DNA of 64,000 nucleotides from Candidatus Undinarchaeales archaeon. Its GTDB lineage: Archaea; SpSt-1190; JASMDC01. Below the pieces are notes generated by a model. It was not told the DNA's origin. It made no database searches and saw only the letters and a program-made list of their open reading frames with translations. Of this stretch, positions 55,673-64,000 are shown piece by piece (within the stretch, counting starts at the first letter, position 1; each line of letters starts with the position of its first letter). Both the position numbers and the translations under genes were made by a program. The stretch is from contig JASMDC010000001.1 of NCBI GenBank assembly GCA_030753015.1, forward strand, positions 62,001 through 126,000. Reading direction: 5' to 3'.

Positions 55673-57981
55673 GCCTTGTTCCGTCGGACAACGAAGCCCT
55701 CTATCACGAGGACGTCCACTCCACGCCGGACCAGAACCGAGAGCGCATCCCTAGGTGTGCACACGATCGGTTCACCATGGATGTTGAAGGATGTGTTGAG
55801 CACGACGGGAACTCCCGTGTGGGACTCAAGCTCGGTAAGCACCCTGTGGTAGGCAGGCTGGAGCTCCCGCCGCACCGTCTGAGGTCGGGTCGTGCCATCG
55901 ACATGGACGACGGCCGGGATCTCACCACGCTTCTCCGCGGGCACATCGTAGGCCTCGATCATGAACGGGGCCTCCCGCCCTTCCACAAGGTACTCTTCCG
56001 CCCGCTCCAAGGGGAGGCTCGGACAAAACGGTTGGTACCACTCCCTGCCCTTGAGGAGGAGGTTGATTCGGTCCTTGGTTGAAGTGTTGGAGGGATCGGC
56101 GAGCACCGAGCGGTTGCCTAGGGCGCGAGGGCCGAACTCCATGCGTCCCTCGAACCAGCCGACGATAGCACCTCCTGCAGCAAGGTCCGCGGCAGTACCC
56201 GCCATATCGTCAGTGGCATCCCACGTGATCCCCCGTGTCCCTCGGAGGGCGGTCAGCACGTCGTCCTCGGTATAGGAGGGGCCGAGGGACACGCTCTCGA
56301 AGCGATGGGACGTAGGTCTGCGTCCCTCCTCGCGACATCGGTGATGCCATACATACAGCGCAGCACCCACACACGTTCCTGCATCGCTGGCAGCAGGCTG
56401 GATGAACAGGTCCTCGACACAGTCCAGCCGACGTATGTTCATGTTGGCCAGCACATTGAGGAAAACCCCTCCCGCTGTGGCGACCTTTGCCTGCCCCGTG
56501 AGCTCGACCGCTTGGGTCGCCAGCGACGTGAGCACCTTCTCCAGTCTACGCTGGAGTGCCTTGGACACGGCGGGCCGCGTTGTGTTCTCAAGGAGCCCTC
56601 TTCGGACCGCGGCGTACACGGGGGCGTCAATGAATGTGCCTTTGTGCTTCCCAAGAGGGGGTTTCTCCACCGCACGCGCGTCGTACCAGGTCCGGAACGC
56701 CTCGATGGCCCTTTCCGCGAATCCTTCCACATCGGGTGCGTCGGCCGGGTTACCCCCTGTCCACAGAGTGCGGCAGAGGGGGGAGAACTCCACGAGCTCC
56801 CGTACATCACGCTCATCCATATCGAGCATCTCCGCGATGCTCGTCGTCGTCCGTGTCCCATCGCATAGGGAGTATACGGCGTGGTCGCGCTCGATGAGCC
56901 TGAGCGACAGGCCCCCGCTCATGGAAGCAGAGTATACTCCTTGGCGCTCGTGCAGCTCGACATTGGGTAGGAGGCAGGCCCAAATATCCTCGTCCTGTAT
57001 CCCAATGAGGGGTGCGGCCAGCTGGACGACCTCATCCACGTGTGCCGAGGGGGAGCGGCGGAGAACATACCATAGTGCTCGGAACTCCTCGTCCTCAAGC
57101 GGTTCTACCGACAAGGGATTGCCGGAGTGGGGCCGTAACCGGTACCCTTCCGTCGTCCGCTCCGGCCGCCACTTGGGTGAGGGTCGGACCACTTCCGATC
57201 CATGGAGGGTGTTACGCAGGTCCCTGGAAGGGACGGGTTTAATATCAAGGAGCCCGAGGAGGGCCTCCGCCGTTGGTTGCAGCTCAGCCTCCTTTGGAAG
57301 GGGCATGAGGGCCTCATACAGTTGTTCGATCCCATCGGGGACTTCTCCCGGGAACGAGCTCATGGCGGTGACCTTGCCCTCATCGTACCATATGGATAGC
57401 CCGAGGAGGAGCGTTGTCAATCCGTATACGAGCCCGACGGAAGAGCGCAGGGGGGAGGATGCGACGAGCTCTAAGGAACCGTCAGCCCATCGGCCAACGG
57501 CGGCCGAGCGGTCATCCCCGTACCCGTCCACCGCCAAGGCAGTGCATCCATCGAATCCCGAGCACAGAGCCGCCGAGGCCAAGTGGGCCGTCTCGTGGTC
57601 GACGGCGGCCACCTCTACAGGCGTGGAGCGCTCGCCCGCAAAGAATGTACGGATCCGGTCCACTTCCTCCTGATTGCGAAGACGAACGTTCGTGGAGAAC
57701 AATGACGCGAGCTGGGCCCGGGACCTACGGTGTGGCGGTTCGATGGGGCGTGCCCCCTCGCCTCCGTATGCGACAAGGTCGATATCATCAGGAGTGAGCC
57801 TTGCCAAGCGTAATACCTCGAAGATGGAGTCCCGGGGGAAGTGGCCGGTGTGCTTGTCCCTATTGAGCCGCTCCTCCTCCACCGCGGCCACCACCTGACC
57901 GTCGCGGACGATGCATGCCGATCGGTCATGGGCCTTGAAGGACACCCCGAGGATGTTCACGCTGCTGGCCGTGTGCGTCAA
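55669..57981 (-). CDS. carbamoyltransferase (NodU/CmcH family) with PqqD-like insertion
   Basis: 770 residues, against about 570-620 usual. N-terminal half: NILGVSFKAHDRSA, VDHETAHLASA and VDGYGDDRSA (ASKHA-type fold). C-terminal half: TAGGVFLNVLAN, GWFEGRMEFGPRALGNRSVL and LNTSFNIHGEPIV, as in NodU/CmcH. Between, residues about 230-430 are extra; residues 327-402 (VELHERQGVY, then DGTRTTTSIAEMLDM) recall a PqqD-like peptide-binding domain. It would carbamoylate a small molecule, or possibly a peptide-bound substrate. Probably in one operon with the amidohydrolase and thymidylate kinase genes. Confidence 0.85.
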   Translation of the reverse strand: MTHTASSVNILGVSFKAHDRSACIVRDGQVVAAVEEERLNRDKHTGHFPRDSIFEVLRLARLTPDDIDLVAYGGEGARPIEPPHRRSRAQLASLFSTNVRLRNQEEVDRIRTFFAGERSTPVEVAAVDHETAHLASAALCSGFDGCTALAVDGYGDDRSAAVGRWADGSLELVASSPLRSSVGLVYGLTTLLLGLSIWYDEGKVTAMSSFPGEVPDGIEQLYEALMPLPKEAELQPTAEALLGLLDIKPVPSRDLRNTLHGSEVVRPSPKWRPERTTEGYRLRPHSGNPLSVEPLEDEEFRALWYVLRRSPSAHVDEVVQLAAPLIGIQDEDIWACLLPNVELHERQGVYSASMSGGLSLRLIERDHAVYSLCDGTRTTTSIAEMLDMDERDVRELVEFSPLCRTLWTGGNPADAPDVEGFAERAIEAFRTWYDARAVEKPPLGKHKGTFIDAPVYAAVRRGLLENTTRPAVSKALQRRLEKVLTSLATQAVELTGQAKVATAGGVFLNVLANMNIRRLDCVEDLFIQPAASDAGTCVGAALYVWHHRCREEGRRPTSHRFESVSLGPSYTEDDVLTALRGTRGITWDATDDMAGTAADLAAGGAIVGWFEGRMEFGPRALGNRSVLADPSNTSTKDRINLLLKGREWYQPFCPSLPLERAEEYLVEGREAPFMIEAYDVPAEKRGEIPAVVHVDGTTRPQTVRRELQPAYHRVLTELESHTGVPVVLNTSFNIHGEPIVCTPRDALSVLVRRGVDVLVIEGFVVRRNKA

Positions 57982-58020
57982 GGTTTAAAGGGATTGGGGT
58001 GAGGTGTCCGAAGAGGGCTT

Positions 58021-58767
58021 TTACCTCACGGAGCGGAATATCCGGTCGAGGTTCCCTGCGAGCACTAGACGGCGAGCTCGACCACGAGGGACAGCGGCCA
58101 GCACCTTGGCAAGCTCCACCCGAGCGTCAAGGTAGGGATGGTCCGAGCCGTAGAGCACCCTCCGCGGTGATGCTCGCACAGCTTCTGCGATCACCCTGAC
58201 GCTCGCGTTCGACGTATCAGCGTACACATTTCGCTTCTTGAGCAGGGGCAGGCAACCCCGCGAGAGATGGCAGAGGATGAGTGGTGTTGGACCGCCAGCG
58301 AGCTTGTTCAAGTACTTGGGCGATGCGAATCCGGCTCCCGTATGGAATACCAGCGCCAAGCCGAGGTCCCGGGCACGCTCGAAGACGTCCGCAAGCTCCG
58401 GGTGGTCGGGACGGAAGCACTCGACGACCGGGTGTAGCTTGATACCCACTAGCCCGAGCCGTCCTACCTCCTCCACATGCGCAACGGCGTCTGGGTGGCG
58501 CGGATCCACCCTGCCGAACGGGATGAGGTCATCGCGTTCACGGGCGGTACGCGCGAGCTCGCGGTTACGCTCGGGGTAGGAGTGTGTGGACGGATTTGGG
58601 AACACGAGGGCCCGCTGCGTTCCTAAGGCGGAAAGAGTGGCGTCCATGTCGGTAAGGGAACTGGAAGGATCGAGCTCGGGCACCCATGGGTCCGAAGGAC
58701 CAATATGGACATGCGCATCGCACAGTCTGCCTGCAAGGGGGGCCAGAGCGGCGGCGAGCTCGTCCAT
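58021..58767 (-). CDS. amidohydrolase-family TIM-barrel metal hydrolase
   Basis: 248 residues. LCDAHVHIG at the start (metal-binding H.H), then GIKLHP, VFHTGAG, LCHLSRG and LYGSDHPYLD supply the remaining ligands and catalytic Asp of the amidohydrolase-2 group. Start ATG 58767 adjoins the tmk stop. It may hydrolyse or decarboxylate a cyclic or aromatic acid; next to a carbamoyltransferase, a carbamoyl-type substrate is possible but unproven. Confidence 0.82.
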   Translation of the reverse strand: MDELAAALAPLAGRLCDAHVHIGPSDPWVPELDPSSSLTDMDATLSALGTQRALVFPNPSTHSYPERNRELARTARERDDLIPFGRVDPRHPDAVAHVEEVGRLGLVGIKLHPVVECFRPDHPELADVFERARDLGLALVFHTGAGFASPKYLNKLAGGPTPLILCHLSRGCLPLLKKRNVYADTSNASVRVIAEAVRASPRRVLYGSDHPYLDARVELAKVLAAVPRGRARRLVLAGNLDRIFRSVR

Positions 58768-58768
58768 G

Positions 58769-59410
58769 CTACTCTTCGTCCACGAACCTGGCGATATCCG
58801 TCTGGACCGACTTGGCGTCGTAGCGCTCCTTGAAGATTCGCCAGATTTCCTCGTGCACGACCATCTCGTCACGATCGCCGTCCACGATGACCATGTGATG
58901 GCGGCGCGCAAGCTCATGGTACTTCTTCCGAACTCCCGTGAGGAACTCCACGTTCTCGAACTTCTCGCCTTCGTAGTGGAGGACCTGTTCCTTCCGCTTC
59001 ATGGTCACCTCGGGAGATACGTCGATGAGGATGGTGAGGTCGGGCATGAGCGCGAACTCGTGCATGCTGCGGATGAGCGTCTCGTCCACACCCTTCATGG
59101 TCTGGTAGGCGATGGACGAGAACAGATAGCGCTCGCACAGAACAACCTTGTTCTCATTCAGAGCGGGGAGAATGAGCTTGTCCACGTGCTCGGCACGGTC
59201 CGCCGCGAAGAGGAAGCAGTCGGTAAGGGGGTGGATGTCCCCCATCTTGAGGACGATCTTGAGGAAATATCCCGTAAGTGTTTGAGTGGGCTCGCGGGTC
59301 GCGAGTATCTCGAAACCCTCCTTACGCATGCGTCGTTCCATGAGCCAGAGCTGAGTACCCTTTCCGGATCCGTCGATACCCTCGAGCACGCAGAAGAACG
59401 GCTTGCCCAT
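58769..59410 (-). CDS. tmk: thymidylate kinase
   Basis: 213 residues. P-loop LEGIDGSGKGT, the TREPT motif, FAADRAEHVDK and CERYLFSSIAYQ mark a TMP kinase, which makes dTDP for DNA synthesis. Slightly longer C-terminus than usual. Start ATG 59410 is about 28 bases after the TATA at 59432-59443. Confidence 0.92.
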   Translation of the reverse strand: MGKPFFCVLEGIDGSGKGTQLWLMERRMRKEGFEILATREPTQTLTGYFLKIVLKMGDIHPLTDCFLFAADRAEHVDKLILPALNENKVVLCERYLFSSIAYQTMKGVDETLIRSMHEFALMPDLTILIDVSPEVTMKRKEQVLHYEGEKFENVEFLTGVRKKYHELARRHHMVIVDGDRDEMVVHEEIWRIFKERYDAKSVQTDIARFVDEE

Positions 59411-59431
59411 GGCGGGGGAGGGATGGGCAAA

Positions 59432-59443
59432 GAAATAAAAATC
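59432..59443 (-). promoter_or_regulatory. TATA box for tmk/amidohydrolase/carbamoyltransferase operon
   Basis: ATTTTTATTTCT on the minus strand, centred about 28 bases before ATG 59410. Confidence 0.45.
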
Positions 59444-59477
59444 CGCCGTCAGGGTTCGTTGAGGTCGTCTGCGAACG

Positions 59478-59487
59478 ATTTAAAAAT
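59478..59487 (+). promoter_or_regulatory. TATA box for the ADP-dependent kinase gene
   Basis: ATTTAAAAAT ends 22 bases before ATG 59510, consistent with a leaderless message. Confidence 0.5.
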
Positions 59488-59509
59488 CTTGGGCCGGTAG
59501 CCGAACACG

Positions 59510-60817
59510 ATGGAGGCTCTTTACGTTCAGCAGTTTGCCGATACCCGCAAGCATCTCGAGACCAGTACCCGCATCATCCCCACGATGGTCGTCGGGTGCG
59601 AGTCCACGAGGGACGTGTGGATCAACTTCTCAAGCCTTGACGAGATCAAGCGGTTCTCGAACAGGTACGAGGGCAAGCTCAAACCGTACCTCGACCTCGC
59701 CCATATGTGGATCTCCAAGGGCAAGGGGGACGAGCGCGTCATCGATGGCAACTCACAGGAGGCAGACGAGCTTATCCGGGAGCTGCGCGACAGGGGAGTG
59801 AAAATCAAGAACTCGCTGGGCGGGAACGGCGCCCTGGAGTCCTCGGCCCTCAAGGCACTTGGGGCCAACGTAGTCTTCGTCGGGAACATATTCCCCAAGG
59901 TGCTCAAGCGGCTCCCCAATCGTTCCAAGAAATACTTCGAGTTCGTCGACTTCGATTTCGCCATCACTCTTGACGAGCTCGATCCCAAGTCGCTCATTAT
60001 CCAGGCCGGCGGAACTGACCGCTTTATCCTCTGCGACGGAGAGGGCCGACGCTGGGAACACCTTCGGGACTACGTTGACAGCATCCCTAATATCGTCGAG
60101 GAGGTCAGCGAGACATACGGCATCATCGACTCGGTCAATCTCGTGGGCTGGCATGTCGTGTTCGCTACCGACAAGAACGGCCTTGACAAGGTATCCGACC
60201 TCGTTGACAAGGTGCGTGGGAACACGCGGTTCCTCTTCACCGATACTGGAGCGCTCACCAAGACCTCCAACATGGACCGGAAGTTCCTATTCGAAAAGGT
60301 CTACGACAAGTTCGACGTACTCTCGGTGAACGAGATCGAGCTCGAGCAGCTCCACGAGGCCCTCTTCCCTCGGAAGGGCGACCAAGTGACCCAGATGGCA
60401 GATATACTCGGCGCTGCCAAGAACCTCAAGGCCATCTGGCTCCACACGAGGACACACCACGTCTGTGTTAAAAAGAAGGACTTCCTCACCCTGGATACCA
60501 TCATCAAGGCGCAGAACTTCGCTGCGATAGCCGGTGTGCTCAGGGTGGAGACCGGTCGGTATCCCCGAATGGACGAGATGATCGATCGGTTCAACACCCT
60601 CAATTTCTCCGAGGAGGGTATCTCTGCCGCTGAGAAGATAGTAGAACAGTACGGGGCGGAGTCGAAGGACGGTACTTTCACCGTCGGGGGAATGGAAGGA
60701 AGCATCGTGCCCGGCCTGGAATGCCTGGACTTCGAGTCCGAAGTGGGTGCCGGCGACGCTTCGTCCTCTGCGTTCACTTACATGCTCTCGGTGCTGGGAC
60801 GGAAAAGTGGAGTTTGA
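59510..60817 (+). CDS. ADP-dependent sugar kinase (glucokinase/phosphofructokinase family)
   Basis: 435 residues. SLGGNGALES near residue 103 and the catalytic EVGAGDASSSAFTY at the C-terminus, with VNEIELEQL, place it in the ADP-GK/PFK branch of the ribokinase superfamily. Such enzymes use ADP to phosphorylate glucose or fructose 6-phosphate in modified archaeal glycolysis. Which sugar cannot be told from motifs I can read. The following transporter gene overlaps by 11 bases. Confidence 0.82.
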   Translation: MEALYVQQFADTRKHLETSTRIIPTMVVGCESTRDVWINFSSLDEIKRFSNRYEGKLKPYLDLAHMWISKGKGDERVIDGNSQEADELIRELRDRGVKIKNSLGGNGALESSALKALGANVVFVGNIFPKVLKRLPNRSKKYFEFVDFDFAITLDELDPKSLIIQAGGTDRFILCDGEGRRWEHLRDYVDSIPNIVEEVSETYGIIDSVNLVGWHVVFATDKNGLDKVSDLVDKVRGNTRFLFTDTGALTKTSNMDRKFLFEKVYDKFDVLSVNEIELEQLHEALFPRKGDQVTQMADILGAAKNLKAIWLHTRTHHVCVKKKDFLTLDTIIKAQNFAAIAGVLRVETGRYPRMDEMIDRFNTLNFSEEGISAAEKIVEQYGAESKDGTFTVGGMEGSIVPGLECLDFESEVGAGDASSSAFTYMLSVLGRKSGV

Positions 60818-61844
60818 TAAGTCGTGGGACACTGGCGTAAAGATAGCCGGTGCCCTGCTCGTTATCCTCACGCTGTACCTCTTCTCGCCCTTCATCGGGG
60901 ATATCGTGTTCGCCCTTCTGCTCGCATACATAGCGCTCCCGCTGCGACGTTCTGTTAAGGGGCACGTGGCCAACCGTGACTTGATGGCCTTCATCACGAC
61001 GACACTCATCATACTCGGTATAGTGCTCCCTGCACTGCTCGGGTTGCGCTTCATGCAGGGCAAGATAGTCGTAGGAATGCAATATCTTGTGGACCAGGGC
61101 ATCTTCTCACATGAACATCCGCTTGTACAGCTCATATTCCAGGAATGGGAGCAGTTCCAGGAGATGACCACACTCCTCAATGCCGTGTTCGACGAACCCT
61201 ACATTGGTCCCGTGCTCGACCAATTCGCTCTGCTCATAGCCACGCTCCCGGAACGCGTCATCCATCTATTCATGTTCCTCGTGTTCCTATTCTACTTCAT
61301 CCGGGACGGCCCGGAGTTCCACGATAAAGTCCTCGATTATCTTCCGAAGAAGCAACGGACGCGGGTGGAGGAATACCTCCACGTGGCCGATATAGCGATC
61401 TATGCCACCATCTTCGGACGGTTCATCACGGGAATCGTCTGTGCGTTCGCCTCCGCCTCTGGGCTCTATATACTAGGTGTCCCCAACGCTACCCTGTTGG
61501 GAGTGGCCGCAGGCATAATCTTCATCATTCCCCAAATAGGTGTGTGGATCCTCTACATCCCCCTTTCGGCCTACTGGGCTTCCATGGGCCAGCTGGGACT
61601 GGGGGGGCTCATCCTCTTCCTGGGCATCACGATCGGTCTGTTGGACAATGTGGCCTACTCGCTAATCGTGGGTGACCGGATGCGCCAGCATGGTGTGCAT
61701 CCTATATTCACACTTGTGGGTCTGATGGGAGGCCTTCTGGTGTGGGGATTCAAGGGGCTTGTGCTCGGACCTATCGTCGTAGCCCTTTCAATCAGCTTTA
61801 TCCGGACGATGATCGTCCCCGCTCCCACGCCCCGCAAGAAGTGA
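60807..61844 (+). CDS. PerM/AI-2E-family transporter
   Basis: 345 residues with about eight membrane segments. The FLFYFIRDGPEF segment, GRFITGIVCAFASASGLYILG and the late LVWGFKGLVLGPIVVAL are characteristic. Members export signal molecules, sodium or other solutes. GTG 60807 overlaps the kinase gene. The 3' end runs 57 bases into the convergent dephospho-CoA kinase gene. Confidence 0.85.
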   Translation: MEFDKSWDTGVKIAGALLVILTLYLFSPFIGDIVFALLLAYIALPLRRSVKGHVANRDLMAFITTTLIILGIVLPALLGLRFMQGKIVVGMQYLVDQGIFSHEHPLVQLIFQEWEQFQEMTTLLNAVFDEPYIGPVLDQFALLIATLPERVIHLFMFLVFLFYFIRDGPEFHDKVLDYLPKKQRTRVEEYLHVADIAIYATIFGRFITGIVCAFASASGLYILGVPNATLLGVAAGIIFIIPQIGVWILYIPLSAYWASMGQLGLGGLILFLGITIGLLDNVAYSLIVGDRMRQHGVHPIFTLVGLMGGLLVWGFKGLVLGPIVVALSISFIRTMIVPAPTPRKK

Positions 61845-62324
61845 GCTCACGGCTCGTTTGTGCCCTTCATTGATCGCGTAAGCGACCATCCCTCGTCCGG
61901 GCATCCCGTAGACGACAACGGAACCGAGGGGCGCCAGCATCGTGACTGGGATAGCGGCGAGGTCCTCCTCTCCGGATACCACTACTCGTGCCGGTGGTTC
62001 ACGGAGGCCTTCGGACACGGCGTCCCACAGTGCCTGTGTGACCACGCCTGCTGGATTCTCGCATTTCAGTTCACGGGACTCGTAATCCAGGGCCCGTCGA
62101 TGTTCCTCGATAATAGGATGGCGACGCTCCATCATGTCGATGATGGCAAGATCTGGTACGATACCAAGTGAGATGAGTGTGAACGTAACGCGGTCACCAA
62201 TGCTCACGACGGGATCCTTCCGCTCATCGAGCCAGACGACGAATGAGCTGCCATCCTCGAACAACTTCCCATGGACCATGCGGAGCACATCGAGATCATC
62301 CTCTCGTAGCTCGTAAATGACCAT
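61788..62324 (-). CDS. GTP-dependent dephospho-CoA kinase (DUF359)
   Basis: 178 residues. GDRVTFTLISLGIVPDLAIID, CENPAGVVTQALW, VVSGEEDLAAIPV, APLGSVVVYGMPGRG match the archaeal dephospho-CoA kinase family, the last step of CoA synthesis using GTP. Start ATG 62324 is about 28 bases after TTCTTATACC (62348-62357). The C-terminal tail, rich in Gly/Asp/Arg, overlaps the end of the transporter gene. Confidence 0.92.
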   Translation of the reverse strand: MVIYELREDDLDVLRMVHGKLFEDGSSFVVWLDERKDPVVSIGDRVTFTLISLGIVPDLAIIDMMERRHPIIEEHRRALDYESRELKCENPAGVVTQALWDAVSEGLREPPARVVVSGEEDLAAIPVTMLAPLGSVVVYGMPGRGMVAYAINEGHKRAVSSLLAGRGSGDDHRPDKAD

Positions 62325-62347
62325 GGCGGGATGGGCTCGACGGGAAA

Positions 62348-62357
62348 GGTATAAGAA
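62348..62357 (-). promoter_or_regulatory. TATA box for the dephospho-CoA kinase gene
   Basis: TTCTTATACC on the minus strand, centred about 28 bases before ATG 62324. Confidence 0.45.
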
Positions 62358-62492
62358 CCTTGCCGGAAGGGGGCGCGGTGACCTTCCGGGAAGTGGTGGA
62401 AATGCGGCACGAAAACATGTGCGGTGTTTATTTTGTTTAATAATAAAACATAAATATACACACGTATTGCGCAAAATTCTGAATAAACAAGT

Positions 62493-62672
62493 TCATTCTG
62501 TGAGGCCCTCACTTTCCTCGTGAGCGTCCTCAAGGGCCTCCACGATCGCCTTGGCGGGATTGCGCTCTTTCTCAATTTCCTCCTGCTCCAAGCTCTCAAT
62601 TTCTTCTTGTTCCTGGTCCAGAAGCTTCTCTGCGCTCTTAATATCTTGCTCCACATCCTCAAGAAGTCCCAT
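62493..62672 (-). CDS. small acidic helical protein, 59 aa
   Basis: Glu/Lys-rich single coiled coil (about residues 3-40: IKSAEKLLDQEQEEIESLEQ). Start at ATG 62672 is placed 23-32 bases after TTCTTAAGGA; an ATG at 62693 overlaps that box. No family recognised. It lies 34 bases from the Lhr-like gene's stop and may be co-expressed. Confidence 0.5.
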   Translation of the reverse strand: MGLLEDVEQDIKSAEKLLDQEQEEIESLEQEEIEKERNPAKAIVEALEDAHEESEGLTE

Positions 62673-62705
62673 TGAACACAAAGAGCCGTCCATTCCTTAA
62701 GAACC

Positions 62706-64000
62706 TTATCCCCAGAACCGCTTCGTGCGGAAGAACGTCCTCTCTCCTTCCATGATGTCACGAAGAAGTTCGTTCTCGTTGTCGTGAGGGCGCCCAAGGA
62801 CGCGGGCCGCAGTGCGGGGGCCGATGCCCTTTCCGGCAAGGACCAGTAGAGCTCGTGGTCCATACGAGATGAATAGGTCAGCTGATAGCCTAAGGGACCG
62901 CACTCGGCGTCCATCCTTGGCACCCAGTTTCTCACCGCGGGCATCCCGCTTGAGGAGTGCATCGTCGTCGGATCCCACGGTGGCAAGCAGACGGGCACCG
63001 CAGTTCCCGCATTCCAGGTCATCTGGCACCGTCTTTACCATGAGCGAGGTATCCCATGCGTTGCAGTGCATACAGAAAAGATGGATACGGGTAGAGAGGA
63101 GGCGTTCGCGGAAAATGCGCATGATTTCGGCATCGGGGCGTTCGGGGGACACCACCGTCCGCTTCGGGTGCTCGATGATAGACCGCGCAAGGGGTGAGCA
63201 TCCGCTGGCGTGACCGACTGATAGAGTTCCGTCGGCAATCATTCCGATGACCTCGTTCGTGTGGGGGATGTCGAGCTTCTCGGTGAACACCTCGTTGCGG
63301 GTCTCGCGGGCGAGAAGTGTGCCTGCATAGGCCTCCACGATGCGTTTGAAACTGATGCGTGCATGGTCGGCGTCCTTCTTGATGGCACCAAAGCGTCGGG
63401 CCACGTGCAAGAAGCGCCAGCGATAGAGGGCACTGTCCTCCACGATACGTGTGAGGTCACGCATGAGATGCTCGGTGCCGAGGTTGAGTATCAATCGCTC
63501 CACAAGTTCAGTGTCGGGGGCCCCGGAGAACTCGAGTAGGATTCGGTACGGGTCGGAGCGCATGGTCACGGCGCTGCCATGGTGCAGGGTAATGTAGGAT
63601 GAGAGCAGGAGACCCAGAGTGGCGTTCACTCGCGAACCGAAGCAGGCGTGGACCACCACCGCCGAACCTACGAGCTCGATGACGATGCACCGCTGGTCCG
63701 CCACGAACGGTGTGTCCCGGACCGCTTTGAGCACGGCCTGTGCTCCTGCCTTGTCGAGGGGGTACTCGCTGGTGAGAATGCTCAGCGCGTCCTTGTCATG
63801 AGTTGCCGCTAGCCTGCAGCGCAGCGTCCCGACCTCCTGGGCGACCTCCCACTCCACAGGGATGAGCTCGCCCTCCCATCGGGGGATCGTTCCAACGGAG
63901 CGCCCCACGCGTTCAACGAAGAGGGCATCCTCGTCCATCCCGACGGTCCGCCATGGTCGGCCCCTGCAGATGAATACCGAACCAGGTTCCACGTTCTGGA
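62706..64000 (-). CDS. Lhr-type ATP-dependent helicase, C-terminal part
   Basis: About 430 residues, open to the window edge. The sequence VEPGSVFICRGRPWRTVG, GTIPRWEGELIPV and the later cysteine pairs CMHC and CGNC, followed by KGIGPRTAARVLG, fit the C-terminal region of archaeal Lhr helicases after the RecA and winged-helix domains. The helicase motifs should lie beyond base 64000, and the start is off the window. Role: DNA repair or replication restart. Confidence 0.8.
   Translation of the reverse strand, partial: QNVEPGSVFICRGRPWRTVGMDEDALFVERVGRSVGTIPRWEGELIPVEWEVAQEVGTLRCRLAATHDKDALSILTSEYPLDKAGAQAVLKAVRDTPFVADQRCIVIELVGSAVVVHACFGSRVNATLGLLLSSYITLHHGSAVTMRSDPYRILLEFSGAPDTELVERLILNLGTEHLMRDLTRIVEDSALYRWRFLHVARRFGAIKKDADHARISFKRIVEAYAGTLLARETRNEVFTEKLDIPHTNEVIGMIADGTLSVGHASGCSPLARSIIEHPKRTVVSPERPDAEIMRIFRERLLSTRIHLFCMHCNAWDTSLMVKTVPDDLECGNCGARLLATVGSDDDALLKRDARGEKLGAKDGRRVRSLRLSADLFISYGPRALLVLAGKGIGPRTAARVLGRPHDNENELLRDIMEGERTFFRTKRFWG

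Overview
The window is archaeal. It carries RFC small subunit, FEN1 with a C-terminal PCNA-binding motif, EF-1 beta next to its usual zinc-ribbon gene, an archaeal-type AspRS, geranylgeranyl reductase, GTP-dependent dephospho-CoA kinase, an ADP-dependent sugar kinase, TrmB and Lhr. AT-rich TATA elements lie 22-32 bases before many start codons, which indicates a genome with much leaderless transcription. Base composition is GC-rich, except for the first 1.4 kb and some intergenic stretches. I would place it in the Euryarchaeota in the broad sense, possibly near Thermoplasmatota, but no gene here fixes the lineage.

Layout. 0-1.4 kb: a low-GC isoprenylcysteine methyltransferase-like gene, then a gene-free stretch with short repeats and a miniature copy of a transposon end. 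1.4-8.1 kb: tandem hypothetical paralogues, a beta-CASP nuclease, a thioredoxin-ferredoxin pair, a MarC protein and an unusual voltage-gated-type channel. 8.1-9.65 kb: a folded RNA candidate and a TnpB element inserted at the 3' end of cytidine deaminase. 9.6-12.7 kb: Hsp20/small ORFs/cdd operon, then FEN1 and EF-1 beta. 13-23 kb: coiled-coil and TPR proteins, tRNA-Gly(CCC), a MoxR-VWA pair, a saccharopine dehydrogenase-like enzyme, TrmB and an AEC transporter. 23-43 kb: three large cell-surface proteins, one of 2468 residues with 30 cysteine-rich repeats, interleaved with lipid, tRNA synthetase and replication genes. 43-50 kb: regulators, tiny tandem paralogues, aspartate kinase, a GT39-like membrane protein, a YjbQ protein and an HExxH protein. 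50.1-55.7 kb: nine co-oriented genes for a membrane redox complex. 55.7-64 kb: an enlarged carbamoyltransferase, amidohydrolase, thymidylate kinase, ADP-dependent kinase, PerM transporter, dephospho-CoA kinase and the C-terminal part of Lhr.

The best candidate for an undescribed system is the 50.1-55.7 kb operon. It joins HdrC- and HdrB-like heterodisulfide-reductase modules, two paralogous membrane proteins each with two conserved intramembrane cysteines, a 47-residue membrane peptide, a second HdrC-like protein, a Tat-exported four-cluster NapG-like ferredoxin, a NapH-like membrane iron-sulfur protein and a membrane-anchored 150-residue protein. The arrangement predicts electron transfer across the membrane, possibly coupled to ion movement. 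That is inference from domains and order. The second candidate is the set of cysteine-rich surface proteins, two of which share a Tyr/Arg-rich cytoplasmic motif. All functions were assigned by reading motifs; no database search was possible.
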